Of a stretch of 64,000 bases of DNA, positions 47,817 through 60,840 are shown piece after piece. The first letter of the stretch is position 1. The number at the start of each line of letters is the position of its first letter. The position numbers were made by a program, and so were the translations under genes. The notes beneath the pieces are model-generated. The model made no database searches, had not been told where the DNA came from, and was given only the letters and a program-made list of their open reading frames with translations. Source of the stretch: Congeria kusceri (taxonomy: Eukaryota > Mollusca > Bivalvia > Myida > Dreissenidae); NCBI GenBank assembly GCA_027627225.1, contig JAPFQT010000361.1:76001-140000 (forward strand), read 5' to 3'.

Positions 47817-50800
47817 CGGTGTCAGACGTTTACGATATCAAAATTGAAATAAGGTATACTTTGTAAGTAACCTTTCGTGGAAAAATACATTATAGCAGTA
47901 ACATGTTTGTATTGATTGAAACATAAATCGTAGATGTTGTGGATGGATTTCATTCAATAATAAATCGTGTACAAAGCTGCATTTGCTATACCAATGCTGA
48001 TTTCTAGTTTATACACTTAATTTAATCCCATTTAAGGGACATTACGAAATAAATGCATAACACTTAGAAAAGAAAAAGAAAACATAAAAATGTAAGTTTG
48101 GTATAGTGAACAAATATCATATTTAATATTGTTCAAAGGGAATATGTCAACGCAAAATTGGTTTCCTATTGCACTATCAATGATATTAGATGATATAAAT
48201 CGACTATACTAACACATATACATTAAATAAAGAACAAATAGTATAATAAATAAATTAAATATTTTATTTTAAAAAATAAAAATAAACTAGAACACCGCTA
48301 GTCGAATGTCATGAGATGAATTGACAGTAGACAGTAATTTATCCCACTGCGCTATTCTGCTTTGTAAAAAACGTGTACACTATGGTTATGTAAAATACTC
48401 GCCACTCTGATGTTAACAGTAAAGGGTCAAAATAACAACATCCATACAAGAAAAACACTGATGCAAAGCATCATGGGGCGCCGTACGCAGGTCAGGGCAA
48501 CAAGTCAAAACCTATTTTATTGGCAAATTGATAAATTATTTTTACCGTTTTACAGTTATAATGCAATGCATAAGTATTCCTTGATTTGTAACAGAATGCA
48601 ACTTAGTCAAGTCAAAATCGCAAAAAACAATTATCTATAACGAGGTAATATGCTCCTTTTGCACACAGGTGATCACGTATTTAAAGCATTAAATACTTAT
48701 ATAGCAAACAAGTAAAATAAACAAAATGTGTTATATTTTAAAGTTAAAATGCCTTCTCTCTTAATTAGCATCAATATTTTATTCAAACTTGTCAGTGCTG
48801 AAAACTACTGACTATTTCTTTACACGCCGGCAAGCTTACATCCCATGCAATAACTACGTTGTAATTGAGGTCTCGAGCTTTCATTTAGCCAACGCGCAAC
48901 AATTAATGGCAATATATTTCGGTTTAATACATATTCAAAATAACTGATGTATGCATAATAACTTATCATTAAGCAAATATTATAAGGTAACACTTCTCAG
49001 TTGTCTCAGCGACTTTGTGGACGTGTTTGTTAAAATAAAATACCAGTTCTCAAAACTAACCACTTTTATGTTATAAAATTAGTAAACATAAGTGTCCCAT
49101 TGATCACGACAAACACAAACTTAAGAACATGTAAAAGAAATGAATGACAAAATACTTTATTTCAAATTCCGATATTATTGAAATAATTATTATAAATTTT
49201 TAACCTATCTTATTAGTACAAGTAAATCAATATAATAACAACCCATCTATATTTTTAGATCATGCTTATTTGATCGCTATTTGTAGATCGGCTGATAATA
49301 ACGAATGACAGTAACTCAAGTGCCACATATTTGTGGGTTTTTTTCAACACTTAAATTGCAAAAAATAATTGTTTTCTTGTTATAAACATTAAAAGAAAAA
49401 TCGACTATACTAGCACATATACATTAAATAAAGAATAATTTAAAAAAGATTGCTACATAAATACAAACTCGATTACATCATGGACTTTTTTTGTCTCGAC
49501 GAAGTGCAAGGGAATGATAAAGTCGTGGTTTTCCAAATAATGCTAGCAACGATGTCAAAATTGGAAAGACCAACCACTCAGTCAACCCATTTTTTATGCA
49601 GAATTTTGCACTTATTCTTTCAAAAAATGAAATAAAAAATAAATATAATATTATGTGAGTGTTGGATAGCCGAGCGCTACCCTGTCTCGAGCCGAGCATG
49701 ATAAACTTGAACTTTTTCCAACACTCAGATAGTATCTATATAAACGTTTCAGCGTCAAAACCGATATGCTCACATTGTTTTCATACACAATCGCCACCAT
49801 ACACATGTTACCGGCTACGCATTTGTCTCAGCCATCTCTACTTAGCTATTTTTAGAATGATTCACAACCTACTTCTTGAAGATGTTAGACTAGACGCCGG
49901 AGAAAATTCAATTTTGACTCCGCGACCTGTGAAAAATACAGGGATTAGCAATTAATTTAATGCTATTTCGTTTCAATACGTATCGAAAGTCTTGGCGAAA
50001 GCGAAAATATTACATTTTCTTTAAACGTGTAGTTCAATACAATGCCCAATTCCACTCAGCAACGTGAAGTTGGTGTTTCTAAACATTAAATATAAAACCG
50101 CTCCTTTTATATGCTTCCGGTAAGACTCATCATGCGCGGCGCCAAACATAAATTTTAAATCCACAATTTTCAAATGGTTGCAATGATAAACGTTTAACAC
50201 GTTATGAGTAAAAGCAGAACTATTTATTCACAAAACGTTACACTTTTATCGGCGTAGCTGTTTAAGATCACGTTGACCCCGATTTCTTGCAATAATTATG
50301 CAGCGAGAAAATTAAATGCCAATAGCATTGGGCAAATTTTCTAATGTTAGGGAATGCAAACTTATAACAATGGTTTAATGTATACCAATAACTGTTGCAT
50401 ACTTCTGTGGATTAAAATTTACATACTTGTTTTAATAAGCGGTTCAAATAAAGTTATAAACATATCTCCGATATATACTCTAAAACTGAACATAATTATG
50501 AACAATTTTTATCACTGTAGGTCATGATCAGAATGTTATATTCATTCACATAATAAACTAATTATTTTGTTTAGCCTACATAAAAGGCGCGCTCTAGAAA
50601 TAGCAATTACAATGCAACAATTCACGGGGACCACAGTCGGTCACAACGTAAAATGTTGCCTGTTGAGCTCGCGCCACGGCTGCCTGTCAATAGTATTGAG
50701 GTTTCTCGTGACAAGCACAAAATATAAAGTGGTAAATTTCTCGTATTTTTCTGATAAATAAGCAAAAAATATTAGAAAATTTGATGGAGCTTATATTTCC

Positions 50801-51400
50801 TATTATTGTATCATTGTGTACAAATAATATTTTACGTTGTAACCAACTTGGGTTCCCAATAATTATTATATCGAGTACAACACACTCCAGCAGGTGAGAG
50901 AATTATTATAAAAATAGCGCGCAGGTGTGTTAATACCTCAATTAGCGTCAGGAGAGTCCTAAATCCGAGATTTTTAATAAATGGTGAATTTAAATTTATA
51001 AACTTACTATTCATGTTTATTTATATTTGAATTGTGGTTACGTTTTACTAAGAATTATTTATAATTGCATAGTAGATGTTATTCAATCAATAAAAATTTT
51101 AGACATCTATGTGGTGAACGAAATCTCGTAATACGTCGAAATGTTACTCTAACGTCATTTACGTAGAATAAATACCCATGTGCAATACTAATGATACATA
51201 TAGTATATTATTTAACATTACTATGTACACAGGTCTGATATATATAATACTTTTCATTCATTCCTGCTATTATTTTCTGTCAATTTTAATTTGTTAAATT
51301 TGCCTGACAAATTTATGTATCAATTATATTTACGTAAATTACTAGTATTTAGGTTACTCATGTATGTGATCGGTTTATTCACGGTATAGATATTAATAAC
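47817..51400. other. upstream region of the fusion gene; no clear gene
   Basis: AT-rich. Contains the left member of a 35-bp inverted repeat pair at 48,454-48,487. Open frames at 48,410-48,640, 49,450-49,635, 49,659-49,955 and 50,567-50,761 show no recognisable domain or splice context. The promoter of the fusion gene should lie near 47,820-48,400, but no element is distinctive. Confidence 0.4.
48454..48487 (+). repeat. 35-bp inverted repeat, left member
   Basis: The core gatgcaaagcatcat is followed by gggcgccgtac; the reverse complement, with two or three differences, lies at 52,949-52,983. gatgcaaagcatc is itself a short palindrome. Confidence 0.6.
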
Positions 51401-51419
51401 AATTGAATTGATCTCAAAT

Positions 51420-51800
51420 TAATTTGGGGGCCGATACGTTTTCTTATGGTGTCTGAAAAATCTAGTGTCCGAGAAGTCTCCTTAGTAGGGACCAAAACTT
51501 CTGGGGTCGGAGAAGTCTCCTGTGTAGAGACCGACAAATCTGGGGTCCGAGAAGTCACGTGACCGAACATCTTGGTCCTCTTGTATTATATTTAGCGCAA
51601 AAAATGACATCTCAAGATTATCTTCAACGCCGATTTTCTCCTTAAAAGACATTTCTTGCTTCTTTTTCAAACACAAAAACTGGTTTCTGGTCACGATAAA
51701 ACGTGATCCATCACCAATAGTATTCACACTTTTTGACAATCGTGTGTTAATAGTGCATTGTTTCCGGACATAACATTTTAATTGTACGTTATACATTCAT
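51420..51800 (-). other. coding-like segment with 39-bp repeats
   Basis: Minus-strand frames of 63 and 104 codons overlap here. The first contains a 13-residue repeat (ETSRTPDLSVSTQ, ETSPTPEVLVPTK, ETSRTLDFSDT) from a 39-bp tandem unit at about 51,440-51,556. The second, upstream, contains KCYVRKQCTINTRLSKSV and KKKQEMSFKEKIG. No family recognised. A mini-exon lies just upstream at 51,894-51,935, so this may be another spliced minus-strand gene. Confidence 0.35.
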
Positions 51801-51893
51801 TCCTATCAATAGTAATATCGTACACATGTTTGACAAGATATTACACGAATGCGAAGAATGTATCCGTACATATTGTTTAAGAACGGAACTTAC

Positions 51894-51935
51894 GTGTTTT
51901 GCCGGAGTGAACTTTATCTTTCTTGTTTCCATCGC
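51894..51935 (-). CDS. 42-nt mini-exon candidate
   Basis: Excellent borders: acceptor catttatttcacag and donor gtaagt. Open in phase 0 (AMETRKIKFTPAKH) and in phase 2 (DGNKKDKVHSGKT). Product unknown; neighbours at 51,420-51,800 are the only candidates for the same transcript. Confidence 0.4.
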
Positions 51936-52575
51936 CTGTGAAATAAATGTACATAGTAAATACTTAATTAACAACTGTATATACATTTAATACAGTTTGA
52001 CTTGCCGAATTTTCTTTTAATTTAGAATGCCCAACATAATCAATATGTTTTTGTAATGCAGGATGTATCAATTGTGTTAAAATACTAGCAACAACTTTGC
52101 AATCATCCAGAAAATCATACACAATACAAATAATAATGAGTGTAGAATTTCTATTTATAAATACACCATGCATGTTTATTTGAATAGCAGTTTTATTACG
52201 AATTAATTGGAATTACATTTTTCTCTTAACTTCTGTAGCGATGCCAGATCGGCTGAAGCATCGAAATACGTCGTTATCTAATTCCAAACATTTCATTTAA
52301 TTATGGTTAGTTTTACTTTATGTTCTTATTATAAGTTCATTGTTTACTATTATAATTATACGCACAAACATTTGTTTTGAGTATCATTAGTCAAATCATT
52401 ATTTACATGTGATGAATGTGTCCAGTCGATTGTTTTTATTTGGTATACATAGAATAAATAATTGTTTGACAGCTCACTTGTACTAATTCCCGCTATTACA
52501 TGTTGGAAAAATCTTAAAATATACATGTCTACGTAAATTGTTTAGAATATACAAGTATCATTGATGACAAACATG

Positions 52576-52918
52576 AGGTGGTAAGATAATTTACATAACA
52601 ATGGAATTTATCTTAAACATAAGTTTTTTCTTCATAGTTTCGTGTTTCTAAAGTAACCTTACAATAACAGCCCCAGGATAAAATGGGTTTACTGTTATTT
52701 TAACCACATCATGCATCGATACTTTAATTTAATGTTGGCTTCATGCGGTGGTAAGATCATTTAAATTTACGGACATTACATAACAATGGAATTTATATTT
52801 AACATAAGTCACAGTTTCGTGTTTCCAAAGTAGTTATTTAATAACAGCCCCAGGATAAATGTATACTGTATTAATAACCCTAGAATGAAAATTTACTTTA
52901 ATTTAATACATTGTTTTC
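52576..52918. repeat. two-copy direct repeat (~175 bp)
   Basis: Both copies contain ggtggtaagat, acataacaatggaattta, cgtgttt and ataacagccccaggataaa (second phrases near 52,666 and 52,843). No coding. Confidence 0.7.
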
Positions 52919-52948
52919 ATTTCTCTTTACTCTTTACGTTTGCTTTTG

Positions 52949-52983
52949 TACGGCGCCCTATGATGCTTTGCATCATTGTTTTC
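52949..52983 (-). repeat. 35-bp inverted repeat, right member
   Basis: gtacggcgccctatgatgc then tttgcatcat; reverse complement of 48,454-48,487. Confidence 0.6.
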
Positions 52984-53019
52984 CTTGAATACTCATACAA
53001 TTGTTACACATATGTAAAT

Positions 53020-54006
53020 AAATACACTTAAAATACTCATGCACATCTAACTGAACAACCTTTAACCAGTAACTAATCACTTTACAAGCTCTTTTGGTAA
53101 TCAGAGAAGTTCTACCAAGTTTTCCAGATACGCAATTATCTGGGGTTTGGAAATTTCACACCTATTTTTTTATGTTCAATCAATTAAATTAGCTCTTTTA
53201 GTGTTATAGACTGTATTTAACTCCAAACCTCTGATCCGTAATTTAAATTGGGTACACCAAGTATATCAAATAACTGTTACTTGGTATGTATTGAGATTAA
53301 AGTACATTAAATGTGAATTTAATTTAAAAACAGCTTTTGAAGTCTGGCCTGCAAGTGTTTCAAAAGTATTTGCAAATGATCCTCATGTAATAAATACAAT
53401 TCTCAAGTTTGTACAAGTTTTAATAATTTCCAATGCATGTCCTTTGTATTAAAAGTTCATATTTCTCCTTAACTGGCCACCTTTTTTTAAAAAGCATTAC
53501 GTTCATTTTATTTAAATTCACAAATAATTTCCACCTATCACAGTATTCTTATAATAAACACAAAGCCTTTCTTTAAATCTTCCTCAGATTCAGACGTAAT
53601 TACAATGTCGTCTGCATACAATAGCAAAACAATTACAACAAACCAATATTAATAGCATTAACGCCATTTAAAATATAATATTCCTCTAGTCATTCAAATT
53701 AAGAGAATATACCGTAAAAGGGTGATAATGATGAAACCTGTCTTAATCAAAATAAACACGAGAAATCTTCATTACAATGTATGACCTCACTTAAAACTTC
53801 ACTTGACATTTGCATTCATAGATTTAATGAAATTAATCATCTTTTCTCGAACGCTTGGCTTGGACAATTTGTACCAAATGATCTCTCACAAGGTAATCGA
53901 ACGTTTCAGTAAAGTCAGCAGATACATCATACATTCTCTTTTTTTCTATTAATTGGTAATACAAACATAATATTAATCGTTCCCATATTTTGTCTGAATC
54001 CTGCCT

Positions 54007-54037
<31 letters not shown>

Positions 54038-54270
54038 CATTATTCTGTTTCAGCCCAATTTCCTAAATGTTCCTAAAATTGTGATTCCCCGGTAGGTTGT
54101 TTTTACATCATCCATCTTTCTTTCTTTATGTATAGGAACAATAAAACCCTCACATCAAATTGTCCACATTCACATGGTAATAAAAGTTCACACCCTATTT
54201 TAAAATATACTACTTTAAATACCAAATAATTAAGTAGATAACCAGGTCTAGCTGATGTATCTATTTAGAG
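53020..54270 (-). pseudogene. LINE reverse-transcriptase fragment, minus strand
   Basis: Frames read on the minus strand give SQAGFRQNMGTINIMFVLP, then LLYADDIVITSESEEDLKKG with an intact YADD box (RT active site, 53,607-53,618), WKLFVNLNKMNVMLF, HALEIIKTCTNL, VPNLNYGSEVW and finally ISYWLKVVQLDVHEYFKC. This runs from RT motif 2 through the thumb to the YGELGR region, so most of an ORF2 RT domain is present. Stops, indels and an (AT)n expansion at 54,013-54,037 make it inactive. The endonuclease and 3' UTR are missing. Confidence 0.8.
54013..54037. repeat. (AT)n microsatellite
   Basis: About a dozen tandem at units within the LINE RT fragment. Confidence 0.9.
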
Positions 54271-54689
54271 CCTTTCATAATGTCCTAATCAGTAAATGGT
54301 ACATTTAATTCATTGAACATACTACTTCATTCACCATTTAAATAGATGTCCTGAAAGTACAAAACATCTTCACCAGGCTGGTGAAATTATTATAAAAATT
54401 GGTCACCATTACACTTTTCGTGGGCGCGGGATGTATCTGTTTATAGGCTTTCATAATTTCCTGATCAGTAAATGGTACATTTAATGCATTATACATAATA
54501 TTTAATTCACCATTTAAATACATGTTCTGACAATACAAAACATCTTCATCAGGTGGGTAGAATTATTATAAAAATTGAAAATCGATATGAATGAAATGTA
54601 CATAAAGTACCGCTATGCGCATGCTTACTATAAACAACTGTACTGTAGCTTGAGAAAGTTTTCACTGAAATGCACGTATTTGAAGTTTC

Positions 54690-56070
54690 GTGCATTTTGA
54701 TTGTTGCATATGATACGGAGTAAATGTCGTTTGTTTTCTGTATGCATAATTTTTATTTTATACCAATTTATATAGATTCTTTATATATCTAAATGCAACA
54801 TGGATCAACAATATGAATGTATCAGTTCTTATTCCTTTTATTTGCATTCATATACAGCTTATGATACTAAAAGCAATATCAGTTAGCCTGGGATAGGGAT
54901 TGTGATTAATTGTATAGATCTTTGACAGGGGCAATTCCTGTCAGAATTTCGTCTTTTTGAACGTCCTGTGTAAATATAACATGATTGGTCTTAAAATTTC
55001 TGCATTTAGTGTATTCATGTTCCATTTGGGACCAAATATATTTCTACAGTGTTTTGTATGTTTATTCAAAGTTCACATACCAAACGAATACAGTGATTCA
55101 TTTCTATCTTTATCAAACATAATCATTTTGTTTGGATTTACGCTGTTTGTTTGTGTTGAAAACAGTGACTTCATAATATGATTTCGAAAGATTGTAATAT
55201 TTAGACAACGTTAAATGGTGTATATGATTACTTATTCGTAGATACATATACATTTATAATCAATTCTTTATTAAAGAAAAACATTAAATGTTGCCAGGAA
55301 AAGACTATTAACTAGTACACTGCCCCCCCCCTCCGGGTTAACGTTTCATTCGAAAGACGAGTGTAGTAGCATGTTAGCATGTAGCAGGATCTAGGGTCAG
55401 CGGGTCTCAACCCTGACATATAAAGCTAGTTGGTTTGAGACCACGGATCCGATAAATTACAAAATAGTGTAATGAAATATGATTGAACATACGGTAAATA
55501 TTTTGCGCAGCAGAAGTGGGAAAAAGCAACAACACTGCACAAACCCTTTCCAACTCTTTCGGTCCTATTCAATAAACTGGGTTGTCATCTGAGGGTTCAC
55601 AAGTAGTGTAGTCATTCGATAAAAAATATTCCGGGTATTTAAAATAAACATCCATTAAAATGTATTATAATTTATATTTAAAAAAACTTGGCACTTATAA
55701 TCGTGCCTAGCATACTTGATATTCTATAGATTACAATTAATATATACATGGTGTCTTTTTTTAGGTTTGAGCCCTCCAATAGTGTCAATAATTATCATAA
55801 AGAAATATGACAATAATTGATATTTTCAATATGTTCGATATCAGAATAATGTAAATCATATTATCCTACTGTTCATGTGTATATATAAATTAAGCTTTTT
55901 TTCCTAACACGATATTAATTTCAAGGATCATATAGTACGGACGGTTTAGGTCTTCAAGTGTGCGGAAGTAACAGCAATTACGCGTTACAATAGTTGGCAA
56001 TGAACGAAACCGTTGCAATTAAACGTACGAAAATTTCTTTCATTTTTTAATGTAATATATTTATAAAAAC
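54690..56070 (+). repeat. long direct repeat, copy 1
   Basis: Near-identical over long stretches to 62,290-64,000: for instance aattcctgtcagaatttcgt at 54,932 and 62,540, and ttttgcgcagcagaagtggg at 55,500 and 63,420. Offset grows from about 7,609 to 7,920 because copy 2 has an internal duplication. No coding; the 74-codon frame at 54,957-55,181 is not kept in copy 2. Confidence 0.8.
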
Positions 56071-56470
56071 AGTAAATCCCTGGCCATTTTTAATCACGTA
56101 TAATTGAACAAAACTAAATGAAAGATATTAAATCTGCATTCATTAAATTAATATCTATATTACAAAATTAAATCCCTGGCCCTTTTGATCGCGTACAATC
56201 CGCAAAACTAGCTCGCACATTATAAGCATGATTAAGCCTAGAAATATCTAGTATATAGAAATCATTAAATCCCTGGCCATTGTTTATCACGTGTAAAGAC
56301 AAAACTAGCCCGGAAATTAAGATTGTCATTCACTCTGTTGTAATATTTACTATAAATCATTCAATCCCTGACAATTTTGGATCATGTGTAATCGACAAAA
56401 CTAGCTCGGACAATTAAAATTATAAATCATTCAATAATAATAACTACCAGAAATCATGAAATCCCTGAAT
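56050..56470. repeat. ~110-bp satellite, left block
   Basis: Units built around aaatccctggccattt, gatcacgtgtaatcgac and aaaactagctcggac recur near 56,077, 56,168, 56,268 and 56,360. The satellite resumes at about 60,320 after the LINE. Confidence 0.75.
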
Positions 56471-59400
56471 AATAAGCAAGAAATAAGAAAAGGTCGTTAT
56501 GCTGGAGGTATTTCTATTTATATTAAAAATAACATTAAACAATACATTTCTTTAGTAGTGACAAACAAATATGGCATTGCTTGTATCAAACAAGATGCAT
56601 CACTTTTTAATTTCAATGAAACTGTATTTTTATGTTTTTGTTATATTCCACTAGTAGAATAAATGTACTCTATGGACAAATGTTGATTTTTTCGAAGAAG
56701 TTGAAAATGGTGCATAGAAAAATATTAATACTTGGTCAAGCATATATAATTGGAGATTTTAACGCTAAAACAGGCCATCTGTTTGATACAATAGAATATG
56801 ACAAACATTTTTCTTTTATAATTAAACATACTGTACTTCGAATACACATGTTTGTTTACAAAAAAATATGTAATCAAGATCACGTAATTGACAGCAGCGG
56901 TCGAAAACTAGTATCATTGTGCGTACGACCAATAGCATCATCGCTAACGGTAGTTTGCCCGGCGACAAAGCGTGAAACTTTCTATTGAGTGTTCAACGAG
57001 GGCAAAGTGTCACCGACTATTTATTACTACAATCACATAACTGTAAATACATTCGTAATTTTGAGGTGCTTGATTGGTCGAAATTTTCCGATCACGCAGG
57101 ACTGTGCATGAGTGTCACAAAAGCGGGCAGAATACACAAAATTAATGTACAGAATACAAGCGATAACGTAGTAACGAAAATAGTATTCGAACAAAAAATT
57201 CGAGCTTGTTTAGAAAGTAATGCGAACACACTTAACTATATTCATTACCCAGATACTCTGTTCGAAAAGAAAATTCAGATTCTAACGAATACTCTTCACA
57301 CAGGTAACACCAAGATATATGGGAAAAGAGTAAAACGAACAAAATAGCAAAATGCGCGCAAATCAAATAAACCATTGTGGTTTGATAATACTAGCGAGAA
57401 GGCAAAATTGAACTTTAAAAATACCAACGAAAAATTTAATAAAACAAGCAATACTTTTACAAGGTTACATTTTGTTAAAAGCAGAACTAATAATAATAAA
57501 GTTCGTAGGTAGAACTAGGGAAAATTAATACAAAATTCACGAAGCGCATCGTCTGGAAAAAAAATCGCTAATAAAAAGCCTAGACAGTTTTCGAAATTAA
57601 TTTAAAATGTTATAAGTATACATGACACATCTAAAAATAATTCCATTCACAAATTATCGATTATTTTAATTCGCTATGCGGCGAGGCATCGGGCGCGACC
57701 GAAGAATGTGATACAAAATTTAATTGTGCATCGATTTCAGAGGAACTCGATTCATTCATAACCGACAATGAAATAAAAATAGCAGTTTTTAAACAAAATA
57801 ATAACAGTCTAGCGGACATGATGAAATACCCGCATAAATTGTTAAAACGGCATATAAAACAATTAAATCACACCTGAGAGTGATATTAGCTCGTTGTTTG
57901 ATAATTCAGTATATCCAGAATCGTGTGGAATAGTGTATGTTGTTCCCATTTTTAAGGAGGTATAACGCTAAATAGTATTCTCTCAAAACATTATTCTCAG
58001 ATATTGCTGAACATGAAAGTGGTCAGAAAAGTACAATAAAATATCGAAATACCCATTTGGCTACCAAAAAGGTAAAAGTACCATTGATTGCATCTGTGTA
58101 CTTGATACTATTGTCAACACAAATCTAAATTCAGGTCAAAAAATTATATGCTGCATTTATTGTTCACGAAAAATGTTTCAATAAAATTAATCGATATTGG
58201 ACAACGCTTAAAGCTGAGAAAATAAAAACAAAAATGGCGAAAGCCGTCCAGGCAATGTACTCTTCTGTCAAATCAGCTTTAATATACAATAATAAACGTC
58301 AGATTTCATATACTCATCAATAGGAGTCAAACAAGGAGACCCGTGTTCAAGTCCACTGTTCATGATTTTTGTCAACGATATAATGAAACACATTAATTGG
58401 AACACCGAAGGAATTGTTTATATCAATGAGACTAACTTCTTCTTTATGTTATTCGCCTATTATCAAGTTTTATTCTTCACATAACCGAATTCACTCCAGT
58501 CAATGTTAAACGATATGGAACATTACTGTAACCAATGGAGCTTAACAATTAACACAAATAAAACAAAAATATTGATATTCGAACGAGCTCAGCGAACATT
58601 TAAATCCTATAATAAAGATCTAGAAACCATCGAGTCGTTTAAATACTTAGACGTCCATTTATTGAAGAACGGTAACTGATACCGAACTCAAAAATCGATA
58701 GCTCAATATGCAACCAAAGGTATGCATATATTATTTTCAATTTGCAATCAATACTCCTTTGAAACGCAGGAAAAAATAAATGTATTTGACAAACTCGTGT
58801 CACCCATACTTAACTATTCCTCAGACGTGTGGGGATTCTGTCCTGGGAAAGACATATATAGAAACCATTCATTAAAAATTTCTTCGTAAATTATTATGCG
58901 TAAATCAGTTAATGAATGTATCTTGTTTATATGGAGAATTAGACAGACTTCTATTATCATTAATAAGAAAATTATGAATAGTTAAATATTGGTTTCAAAT
59001 TAATAAATCAATTGATGACAGCCTCATAAAGCAGGCATATGTTATGTTGTATAATGATGCAGAAAATAATAATATTAACAACCAAAACTGGGCGCATCAT
59101 TTAAATTGCGTGTAAGATCAATTGGGGCGGCTCTCATATATAAAGTTAGATCAGACAAATCGTTCGGAATCAAATAACTAAATATATGCTTTCAACTTAA
59201 TAAAACAGCGACTCACTGACAATCACAAACAGAGTTGGTACAATTCAATTAACATTTCATCCAGATTAGAAACATATGCTCGTTTTAACAACGAATTTCA
59301 CTTTGAACCCTTTTTAAATGCATTTCAAGAAATAAAATTTAGAATTGCGTTTGCACGATTCAGAGTATCTTCACATACTTTAGAGCTTGAACGCGGTCGA

Positions 59401-60320
59401 TATACAAATATAACTCGTGATAATCGAATTTGTCAGCTTTGTAACTTTCGACAAATCGAAAACGAATATCTTTTTCTTTTTACTTGCCCTTTATACGGTG
59501 ATCTGAGACGCACATATTTCAAATCATATTACTGTCGATGGCCCACGTTAAATAAATTAAACCAATTAATGCAAACAAGGAATAAGAAGGAAATGTTAAA
59601 TCTACCAAAATACATATATTTTGTTTGCTGTCGGGCCGGCTTGCTCAGTTGGTAGAGCGCTGGACTACAAATCCGATGATCGCTGTTTCGATTCCCGGCT
59701 CGGCCACAAAACTTGTGTGGGGATTGGTCATGAAATTATTTCTACGGCCATTTTCCCCCTACGTCAGATTCAAGTAGGGCAGTTGTCAGTTACTGGCATG
59801 AGTATGTGCACTCAGTACTGGTAAACCAGCTTACCCAGGAAAAGTGTGAGTAGGTTAACTGACCGCCGACTGAAATACTGTTGAATACGGAGAAAAATCC
59901 AAACAAACAAACATATTTTTTGCTAACAAATTAATATATGAGACACTGTTACAATTGTAGCGTCATATATGATGTATTTACAGAAAAGACATGAAACATG
60001 GATATTTTTATGAATATTATTTTATTAACATGTTATATAACGTAAAACTTTAGTTGTTTATTGGTTTACAACATGTATTTATTAACTGATTGACTACATA
60101 ATAATGTTAATTTACATAATTTCAAAAACTAAGAAGTATTGTTTGATAAATTTGACTTCAGTAACCGTTTATTAAACCATAAAGCTTCTATCATTGTTGG
60201 TTTGTTAACAAAATGTATGTTATCTGATTGTCTACATCGTGTGTTGTATTCATTATATCATGTTAGGAGTGTTGTAACGCTTAAAGGCAATACAAATAAA
60301 AATAAAAAAGAGAATAATTT
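56470..60320 (+). pseudogene. LINE (endonuclease plus reverse transcriptase) inserted in the satellite
   Basis: From 56,470 three frames continue an apurinic-type endonuclease: GGISIYIKNN, FLCFCYIP, YIIGDFNAKTG (56,747-56,776) and FSDHAGL (SDH box, about 57,089). RT follows: VYPESCGIVYVVPIF, FGYQKGKSTIDCI, GVKQGDPCSSPLF, then LFAYYQVLFF where the FADD box is expected, so both catalytic Asp are changed to Tyr (58,455-58,466). The C-terminus has FKYLDVHLL, LNYSSDVWGF, RVSSHTLELERGRY, NEYLFLFTCPL and KYIYF. After the SINE, FANKLIYETLLQL ends at TAG 59,958-59,960. The 3' UTR ends in an A-rich run near 60,305. The 5' end is truncated inside the endonuclease. Many stops: inactive. Confidence 0.85.
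59611..59925 (+). mobile_element. tRNA-derived SINE inserted in the LINE 3' coding end
   Basis: The head (59,633-59,707) has tRNA features: gctcagttggtagagc (A-box and D-arm), and gtttcgattccc (B-box). Body: agtagggcagttgtcagtta, cagcttacccaggaaaagtg and ggttaactgaccgccgactg. Tail: aatccaaacaaacaaacat. Imperfect target duplications flank it (tatattttgtttgct at left, catattttttgct at right). The LINE frame resumes on the other side. It resembles SINEs I recall from molluscs, possibly RUDI-like, unverified. Confidence 0.8.
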
Positions 60321-60840
60321 TGAAACGTTTAATTGACAAAACTAACTCGGATAATAAAAATAAGCGTCCATTCTATTATAATATCAATAATATTATATTT
60401 TATCACTTGTGGCTGAAAAAACTAGCTCGCACTTATAAATTTAGTATTCATTTTAATATAATATATGCTACAAATCATTAAATACCATGTCATTTGTGAT
60501 CACCTCCTCATAACAGAACTGGCTCGGGCAGATCAAATTAACATTCCTTCGATTATAATATATACAGTACTGCTAGAAATCACTAAATCCTGACCATTTG
60601 TGACCACCTGTTCTCAACAAAACTAAATAGCGCGAACATTGAAAATAAGATTTCATTCCATACACGTCTATATACATGAAATGCCCGACCAATTAAAATC
60701 ACGTGTACAATCGACTAAACTACTAGCAGCACGGATATTAAAATTAGCATTCATTTTATCTACACCAAAACATTAAATCGATAGCCGTTTTTGATCACCT
60801 GACCTCGACAAAACTAGCTCGGACACTGCTTGGATCCCTC
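60320..60840. repeat. ~110-bp satellite, right block
   Basis: Continuation of 56,050-56,470: ttgacaaaactaactcgg, atcattaaataccatgtc, aaatcgatagccgttt and gacaaaactagctcggac. More diverged than the left block. Confidence 0.7.

Noticed and set aside
51600..51960. Possible relation of the unknown minus-strand frame to transposases
   Set aside because: No convincing motif; left as unknown.
59633..59707. Functional tRNA gene
   Set aside because: A- and B-boxes are present, but the anticodon stem is mismatched and it is joined to a SINE body with target duplications.
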